From: Parapristionchus giblindavisi
Lineage: Eukaryota > Nematoda > Chromadorea > Rhabditida > Diplogasteridae
Direction of reading: 5' to 3'
DNA length: 64,000 nt
Assembly: GCA_943737045.1 (NCBI GenBank)
Contig: CALSFV010000404.1
Location: forward strand, 105,001 to 169,000
Each line of letters begins with the position of its first letter. Within the stretch, counting starts at the first letter, position 1. Position numbers and translations under genes: made by a program. Shown piece after piece: positions 61,001 through 64,000 of the stretch. The notes beneath the pieces are model-generated. The model worked only from the letters and a program-made list of their open reading frames with translations, ran no database searches and was not told the origin of the DNA.

Positions 61001-64000
61001 GGGTCGATCGAGATGAGCACCCCAATTCCATCGCCAAACCCGAACCTCACCAGTGGCCGTATGCAAGAACAACGGGAAAACCGTTTTCCGGGAAAATGTG
61101 ACGTCATTAGCGTAGGCGGAGGATTTTTGGAAAACGCCTCCGCCTACGATAATGACGTCACATTTTCCCGGAAAACCGTTCTTGCATACGGCCACAGAAG
61201 AAGATCATATTGTCTATGCGGTGGGTCAGAGGCGGTGTGGTGTATTGGGAGCTGTTCCCACAGTTGTCGACTATTACGGCCGAGGTATACTCTCGCCAAC
61301 TACAGACCCTGAAGTCCAAGGTCCCCTCCGTTCTCTGGCTGCGCTACCGGATTCACATCCAGCACGATAACGCCCGACCCAGTTTGGGAAGGACGACCGA
61401 AAATGTCCTATTGAACTTTGGCTAGCACGTCGTCCCCCACCCGCCCTACACGCCCGACTTGGCTCCTAGCGATTACTGCTTATTTTCCGATATGCAGCGC
61501 TCTCTCGGGGAGTACACTTCAATAATCAGAGGGAGGTCGAAATCTGGCTGACCAATTACTTTGTCTACAAGCAGTCGTCCTTGGAGCACTGCATCCACAA
61601 GCTACCCGAACTTTGGAGGGAATGTGTCGACGCAGACGGCGCTTACTTTGATTGACTTGATTTTGCGGAGATAAAGTTATTTTAATTTGTTTAAAGGGCC
61701 AAAAATGCGAAAAGACTTATCACGCATGTCACCTAAGGATTGACCAAAATCGTCTGCTTTACTACACACTTTTGAGTTGACCCCCTCTTTTCTCCACGGT
61801 TTTCGGTGGTCCTTGGGTAGGACATCCCTGAACCAGAGTAGCAAGGTTGGTAGATCAAACATCTCTCCAGGAGCCCACGTCAAAGTTCATCGTTGAGGCC
61901 CCTTCCGATGCGATTTTCACGGCTCACAGGAGAGCTAGGAAAAAGTGATCAACAGATGAAATGTGTAATTTCTCGAGTACTTTCAGATAAAAATGTGAAA
62001 ATCCAACTTTTTGATTTTGTGTTCCATAAGGAATTGATTTTGTTCCACAGTATCGGGACCTATTTTGTTTTGGGCTCAATCGATAGAGCTCGTCAATAGC
62101 TTTCATTTAAGCCCTTGGGAGCCGATTTAAGTTGGCATTTGGCTGAATGACGGTAAAAAACTGCACTTGAATGCTGGTAGATCACTATAAAAGCCGCGCG
62201 TTGCTTTGATCTACTCGCCATTGTCGGCTAATTGACAGGATTGTCCTGTAATATACTGGAGAATGTGCAGACGATCAATCTGACGTCGAGTCGCTCAATC
62301 AAGTACGTTTTGTTCTCGCTGCAGCCAAATCAGCCAAACTAGTCCATTCCGATGGTTCCTGGTGCGGATTGATCGATGAATGCTGTAGATATTAAAGAAA
62401 GTTCCAGTTCCTCCCACTGGATGGGCATCCAAGATGGCTACGTCGATTCAATCCAGCGAGAACTCTCTCAGGAATTCTTCGAGAAACATGTATCACTTGG
62501 CCAGAGATCCAGAGAGCTCTAAATGGAACTTTCTCTCATATCTACAGCATTCATCGGTCAATCCGCACCAGGAATCATCGGAATCCACAAATTTCACTGA
62601 TTTGGCTGTAGCGAGAACAAAACATACTTGGGTGAGCGACTCGACGTCAGATTGATCGTCAGCACATTCTCCAGTATATTACAGGACAATCCTGTCAATT
62701 AGCCGACAATGGCGAGTAGATCAAAGCAACGCGCGGCTTTTATTAGTGATCGACCAGCATTCAAGTGCAGTTTTTTTTTACCGTCATTCAGCCAAATGCC
62801 AACTTAATCGGCTCCCAAGGGCTTAAATGAAAGCTATTGACGAGCTATATCGATTGAGCCCAAAACAAAATAGGTCCCGATACTGTGGAACATAATCAAT
62901 TCCTTATGGAACACAAAATCAAAAAGTTGGATTTTCACATTTTTATCCGAAAGTACTCGAGAAATTACACATTTCATCTGTTGATCACTTTTTCCTAGCT
63001 CTCCTGTGAGCCGTGAAAATCGCATCGGAAGGGGCCTCAACGATGAACTTTGATGTGGGCTCCTGGAGAGATGTTTGATCTACCAACCTTGCTACTCTGG
63101 TTCAGGGATGTCCTACCCAAGGACCACCGAAAACCGTGGAGAAAAGAGGGGGTCAACTCAAAAGTGGGTAGTGGAATCAGTCAATCCTTAGCTGACATGC
63201 GTGTTATGACACAACCTAATAATATGATGAAGATAATGAATGTATATGTATAATTGTAGATCGTGTATCGGATGTTAGAATAGAAGCAGCTCGTCTTCTT
63301 GCTAAGATACTTCATCTAATGGTTAATGAAGAATGGAATGATAAAGAGAATACTACTGAGAGTGATGAATCTATTGAAGAGTTAATTAATAATGTAATCT
63401 CATCAATTGATAATGTTTTATTCATTTACAGTATGCCTTTGACAACATCATTTGTTCATGATATCGTACGTGGATTTGCGTATAGTCAACGATGGAGTAG
63501 AAGACAAACGTTAGTTGATAGAATAATGGATAGTATTCATATCTTATTCATTATAGATTCTTACACATGGTTGAATTTAGTCGATCACTTCTTACTGAAA
63601 CTCAATTGGGTACACTTCTATTAAGAGAAGTCTTACATCTATCATGTGATCCTGTTGCTAATGTTAGAATTGTCGTTGCAAGAGCACTTAATCCACCACT
63701 CAAAGGTATAACGTATCTTACTATTGTATTCAATAGATGATGGATTCAGAATCGTGTGGATGGAGAGAAAGAGTATTATCAGTGTTGGATAAATTATCAA
63801 ATGATAATGATATGGATGTAAGTAGACAAGCTAGATTATCACTCGGAGCTCATCCTAATAAAGAGGTTCTATATTATATTATTTACTCGTCTTATTATAA
63901 TATAATTAACGCATTGAAGGTAATCGATATATCAAGACGTGCTATTCGAATAGCTGAGAAAGAATCGAATCTATTAGATGATGATAGAAGAGATAATAGA
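43074..64000 (+). CDS. PPP4R1: PPP4R1 homologue, HEAT-repeat regulatory subunit of protein phosphatase 4 (3' end outside window)
   Basis: 22 exons join in frame: 43074-43119, 43191-43232, 43317-43413, 43467-43579, 43735-43877, 49299-49359, 49458-49519, 50602-50715, 50829-50888, 52552-52656, 52702-53319, 53365-53463, 53520-53702, 53781-53871, 54179-54288, 54485-54646, 54690-54796, 54848-54930, 63260-63509, 63557-63705, 63750-63865, 63920->64000. The product is a HEAT-repeat solenoid: VRKNAIGIVGLLLEQTLIPQ, VLCRTIATGLVKDRAWIL, DDMWGVRKAVCEVFVDIAIF and SRWVSYIAFQELGPFISTFA match PPP4R1, as do CAHNFPAVAFTLGKESW and DEVRGGLLKHLSDFYK in the second half. An acidic low-complexity insert (52850-53700) separates the halves, as in the vertebrate protein. 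It binds and scaffolds the PP4 catalytic subunit. The intron at 43878-49298 and the intron at 54931-63259 are swollen by transposons. Confidence 0.95.
44330..44521. mobile_element. MITE, TIR CATACATGGGCG, copy B
   Basis: CATACATGGGCGCCGTCATGG to CCCCGCCCATGTATA. Flanks CTGTAGTG and CTGTAGCA agree at 6 of 8 positions. About 190 bp, no coding capacity. It lies in the PPP4R1 intron 43878-49298. Confidence 0.85.
44522..47039. other. PPP4R1 intron segment with old repeat remnants
   Basis: 44790 begins TTAGGTTGAGTCAGAG, similar to the TTAGGTTGAGTCATAAG end of the mariner at 60069, but I find no matching right end. 45913-46068 is an imperfect inverted repeat (GGTTCAAAGTGGA with TCTACTTTTAACC). Short ORFs here (for example 45558-45893) show no known motif and I do not call them genes. 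Confidence 0.4.
45377..45443 (-). pseudogene. tRNA-like sequence (possible SINE head)
   Basis: On the minus strand TGGCCTAGTGGTCTACGG matches a tRNA A-box and D arm; about 35 nt further GAGTTCAACCACC resembles a B-box. Stems are not convincing, so it is a relic or SINE promoter. Confidence 0.38.
47040..47148. mobile_element. 109-bp near-perfect palindromic MITE (PIF/Harbinger-like)
   Basis: TGCACTGTTACATTTGCG pairs with GGCAAATGTAACAGTGCA over about 45 bp per arm, with a short loop. The 3-bp duplication TAA (47037-47039, 47149-47151) fits the TWA target preference of PIF/Harbinger. Located in a PPP4R1 intron. Confidence 0.82.
47149..49298. other. PPP4R1 intron segment, purine- and pyrimidine-rich low complexity
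   Basis: Apart from the MITE at 47789 this stretch has a purine-rich repeat (47290-47430, AGAGGAAGAGAAAGAGGATG) and long CT-rich tracts before the exon at 49299 (48790-49270). Long ORFs arise from this composition and are not genes. Confidence 0.5.
47789..47908. mobile_element. hAT-like MITE, TIR CATAGGTCGAA, solitary copy
   Basis: Full element with an 8-bp duplication TCCATACT (47781-47788, 47909-47916). It carries about two AAATGCGGTCAGG units. Unlike the others it is not inside a CCGTCAAAACG element. Confidence 0.92.
49520..50601. other. PPP4R1 intron between GCTTCA and GTGCTTTGC exons
   Basis: 1.08-kb intron. The MITE at 50371-50562 is the only identified element. The rest is CT/GA-rich. 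Alignment with the known PPP4R1 order shows no missing exon, so ORFs here are noise. Confidence 0.6.
50371..50562. mobile_element. hAT-like MITE, TIR CATACATGGGCG, copy C
   Basis: CATACATGGGCGCCGACATGG to CCCCGCCCATGTATG with a perfect 8-bp duplication ATTCCTTT (50363-50370, 50563-50570). This copy defines the boundaries of the family. Confidence 0.93.
51801..52533. mobile_element. CCGTCAAAACG-family MITE, cleanest copy
   Basis: CCGTCAAAACGAAAAAAAAG to CTTTATTTCGTTTTGACGG, flanked by TA (51799-51800, 52534-52535). It carries the insertion at 51938-52111. It ends just before PPP4R1 exon 10 (52552). Confidence 0.9.
51938..52111. mobile_element. hAT-like MITE, TIR CATAGGTCGAA, nested copy
   Basis: Perfect 8-bp duplication CATGCCTG (51930-51937, 52112-52119). 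The interior is about three to four AAATGCGGTCAGG units; the right end is shortened to TGCGACCTATG. Confidence 0.9.
54991..55232 (-). repeat. 3' LTR (left)
   Basis: 242 bp. Compared with the right LTR it has 20 extra bases (from TACGCTAGG to CTTTGG near 55199-55218). A G-rich tract (GGCGGAGG on the minus strand) next to its inner edge is the likely polypurine tract. Confidence 0.93.
55264..55994. mobile_element. hAT-like MITE, TIR TAGGGTGGCGAGAA, nested in the retrotransposon
   Basis: Termini TAGGGTGGCGAGAACCAGTC and GACTGATTCTCGCCACCCTA with a perfect 8-bp duplication GTGCATAT (55256-55263, 55995-56002). The interior is a longer inverted repeat of about 150 bp per arm (CTTGTAGATTCC, CCTAAAATTG). 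No ORF. Confidence 0.92.
56159..59401 (-). CDS. Retrotransposon gag-pol polyprotein lacking RNase H (1080 residues)
   Basis: A single open frame. Order: coiled-coil and gag capsid-like region (residues 1-260), CCHC knuckle CTHCGKKGHTDERC (about 285), protease with LDTGSD (about 345), reverse transcriptase from WAAPFLLVAKKNGAKR to the YLDDVIV active site (about 515-650), then directly an integrase core with D (IIVDVHSRWPE), D (VSDNGTQF) and E (PQSNGQTERF). The segment that should hold RNase H and the first half of the integrase zinc finger is missing: RT-connection sequence ending GVNYETF runs straight into DQNIESQARCYEGC. The deletion keeps the frame. Domain order RT before integrase places it in Ty3/Gypsy (Metaviridae). 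Without RNase H the copy is not expected to replicate alone. Confidence 0.93.
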   Translation of the reverse strand: MPGEEVKSEVTLATVMEMFVKMQQDFMSKQEEQNKKNNEILEMLASRETVVVNGEIQSQVTQGPSIDAMEARIVDFDYDAEECTFDNWYDRYRDFFEYDVKHLDDCNKVRILLRHLSVKCNALYRDHKAPEDVMKISFDDTIKALKALFGKKETDFELRVRFFKLSMAMHGSTDVMEFASEVNRLYQKGNLKDIKEDQMKITVFLAGLDLPQQKMMRTQLFNAVSQKADITFKELLERYSSLRALEHDVSVVQTKTANMVKVPEDDKGKNRKKPKTERSNANVECTHCGKKGHTDERCWLKHPEMRPKKNHWKNNSVQVKDCNQIEGNRVYVNVSMDGTQMECQLDTGSDLTLISEVDWKEMKNPKLIPAPCTVSCPNGQGMKILGKFRSRMQYCGKECDAWVHVTPRPIRLVGNDVFFKLDLKRAFSDENEETVIAHMKSGDYTTWVKDVFPEVCEPGLGKYNKSAAKLYLKPGVKPVFRNKRPVPYASQQVCDEEIDRLCDMGVISKVEHSEWAAPFLLVAKKNGAKRLCADFKTGLNDCLEDCTDPLKLPEDIFASLNGGTVFSKIDFSDAYLQVEVDEEAKKLLVINMHRGLYQYRRLPFGVKPAPGIFQSIMDQMLTGMSRTVAYLDDVIVSGRTKEEHNENLMRVLERIRDSGFRIRLEKCAFGQKEVHFLRFIVNESERHPDPKKVHVLKKMQVPKDETQPRLFLVGVNYETFDQNIESQARCYEGCESAAKNPSKAEPIKWPESSRPMERVHMDFVGPMNGRYYLIIVDVHSRWPEIITMERITADATVKALRDFVSRYGSPETIVSDNGTQFKSEKMRAFCMEYGINHMFSPPYHPQSNGQTERFVDTFKRSLLKMKGEGREDENVQKFLMMYRCTPNNQLKLCTPAEIFLGRKMRCRLTLMSPREGEDRVVNKKDTREFAEGDCVYYRDRDVPNHEKWTEAVVLRRKGNVMYEIQRLDGSLVTAHRNKLRRRWTEDCDPLSVLLESFNVPADNVVKCNVQVEPAKCNVQVESANCNVTPSVADTVVNDADADAVVLPTNNVENNKKTIPKPTLVRPGSTRPTRVRQPHLV
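59495..59620. repeat. 67-bp tandem duplication in the retrotransposon leader
   Basis: Two copies of a unit containing ACGTACAATCACAAAGTTTG and GCCACGCTCACAAAGTACG, offset by 67 bp, between primer site and ORF start. Related ACAAAG motifs continue to about 59705. Confidence 0.85.
59791..59804 (-). other. Retrotransposon primer-binding site
   Basis: On the minus strand TGGCGACCAGGATC lies 2 nt from the inner edge of the 5' LTR. It begins TGG, complementary to a tRNA 3' CCA. The tRNA species, perhaps arginine, is inference. Confidence 0.7.
59807..60028 (-). repeat. 5' LTR (right)
   Basis: 222 bp, identical to the left LTR apart from the 20-bp absence. The duplication GTATT follows at 60029-60033. 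Confidence 0.94.
60489..61654 (+). pseudogene. mariner transposase pseudogene
   Basis: Recognisable blocks in order: helix-turn-helix STRTVQRWFKPFEEG; LGVSQPTI, GKVQNLGRWLPH; catalytic ITGDEMWILYDN; VVYWELFPQLSTITAEVYSRQL; HDNARPS with the second aspartate; PHPPYTPDLAPSDY with the third (DD34D type). The blocks lie in different frames, so there are at least two frameshifts. A TAG follows LLNFG, and a 141-bp palindrome interrupts the gene at 61054. Not functional. Confidence 0.92.
61054..61194. mobile_element. 141-bp palindromic MITE inside the mariner transposase
   Basis: TGGCCGTATGCAAGAAC pairs with GTTCTTGCATACGGCCA, with a 3-bp duplication CAG (61051-61053, 61195-61197). Removing it rejoins the transposase codons around PHQ and KKI. 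The left arm has about 11 extra bases near 61070. The 3-bp duplication suggests a CACTA- or PIF-type source. Confidence 0.85.
61721..63203. mobile_element. Foldback element, CAC termini, TTAT duplication (CMC/Chapaev-like)
   Basis: CACGCATGTCACCTAAGG at the left and CCTTAGCTGACATGCGTG at the right, flanked by direct TTAT (61717-61720, 63204-63207). The arms are about 700 bp and nearly identical, so both give the same mirrored 68-residue ORFs. It split the right TIR of the mariner. Same terminal CACG and same target (TTAT is ATAA reversed) as the element at 11814-14786. Confidence 0.85.

Larger units (their letters stand above)
60069..63219 (+). mobile_element. mariner element, inactivated, with two nested insertions
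   Basis: Left TIR TTAGGTTGAGTCATAAGTCT and right TIR AAGACTTAT|GACACAACCTAA, split by the foldback at 61721-63203. TA duplications lie at 60067-60068 and 63220-63221. It inserted in the same PPP4R1 intron as the LTR element, 35 bp from its right duplication. TIR start TTAGGTTG and the transposase type fit the mariner group. Confidence 0.93.

Noticed and set aside
61677..63253. Pairs of 67-68-residue ORFs that mirror each other
   Set aside because: They are arms of the foldback nested in the mariner.

Overview
The window is eukaryotic, AT-rich and metazoan. Most host introns are about 40-60 bp, run GT to AG, and often contain short ATTG or ATTC runs. The gene content (zona-pellucida protein, LIN-28, LIN-41/TRIM71, LTV1, carboxypeptidase D, PP4 regulatory subunit 1) and the cuticlin-like ZP gene suggest a nematode or a close relative. 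The species cannot be fixed from this window.

Host genes, left to right: (1) a 5'-truncated ZP-domain, cuticlin-like gene (+, ends 3571) with a large proline-rich repeat region; (2) a complete lin-28 homologue (-, 4962-5801); (3) divergent from it, a long coiled-coil/RING protein of TTC3/DZIP3 type (+, 6341-18908); (4) a carboxypeptidase D-like membrane metallopeptidase (-, 19465 to about 27470); (5) the ribosome-biogenesis factor LTV1 (-, 28210-30880); (6) a lin-41/TRIM71 homologue with RING, two B-boxes, coiled coil, filamin and NHL repeats (-, 34796-42337); (7) PPP4R1 (+, 43074 to beyond the right edge). I could join exons across every intron of lin-28 and across nearly all of LTV1 and PPP4R1.

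Two central genes of the let-7 heterochronic pathway, lin-28 and lin-41, lie about 29 kb apart on the same strand. Each has let-7 seed-complementary sites downstream of its stop codon. The lin-28 side also has a lin-4/miR-125 seed match close by.

Nearly every long intron is explained by transposons, which are nested several levels deep. Boundaries can be set from target-site duplications: hAT-like elements (8 bp), Tc1/mariner-like (TA), a piggyBac-like element (TTAA), PIF/Harbinger-like (TAA), and two large foldback elements with CAC termini and 4-bp TTAT/ATAA duplications. One PPP4R1 intron is 8.3 kb. It holds a Gypsy-type LTR retrotransposon with LTRs identical apart from one 20-bp indel but lacking RNase H, and a dead mariner that was itself hit by two other elements. 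No transposon is seen inside a host coding exon. The least expected pattern is a set of short hAT-like elements with CATA termini whose interiors are each a different minisatellite.
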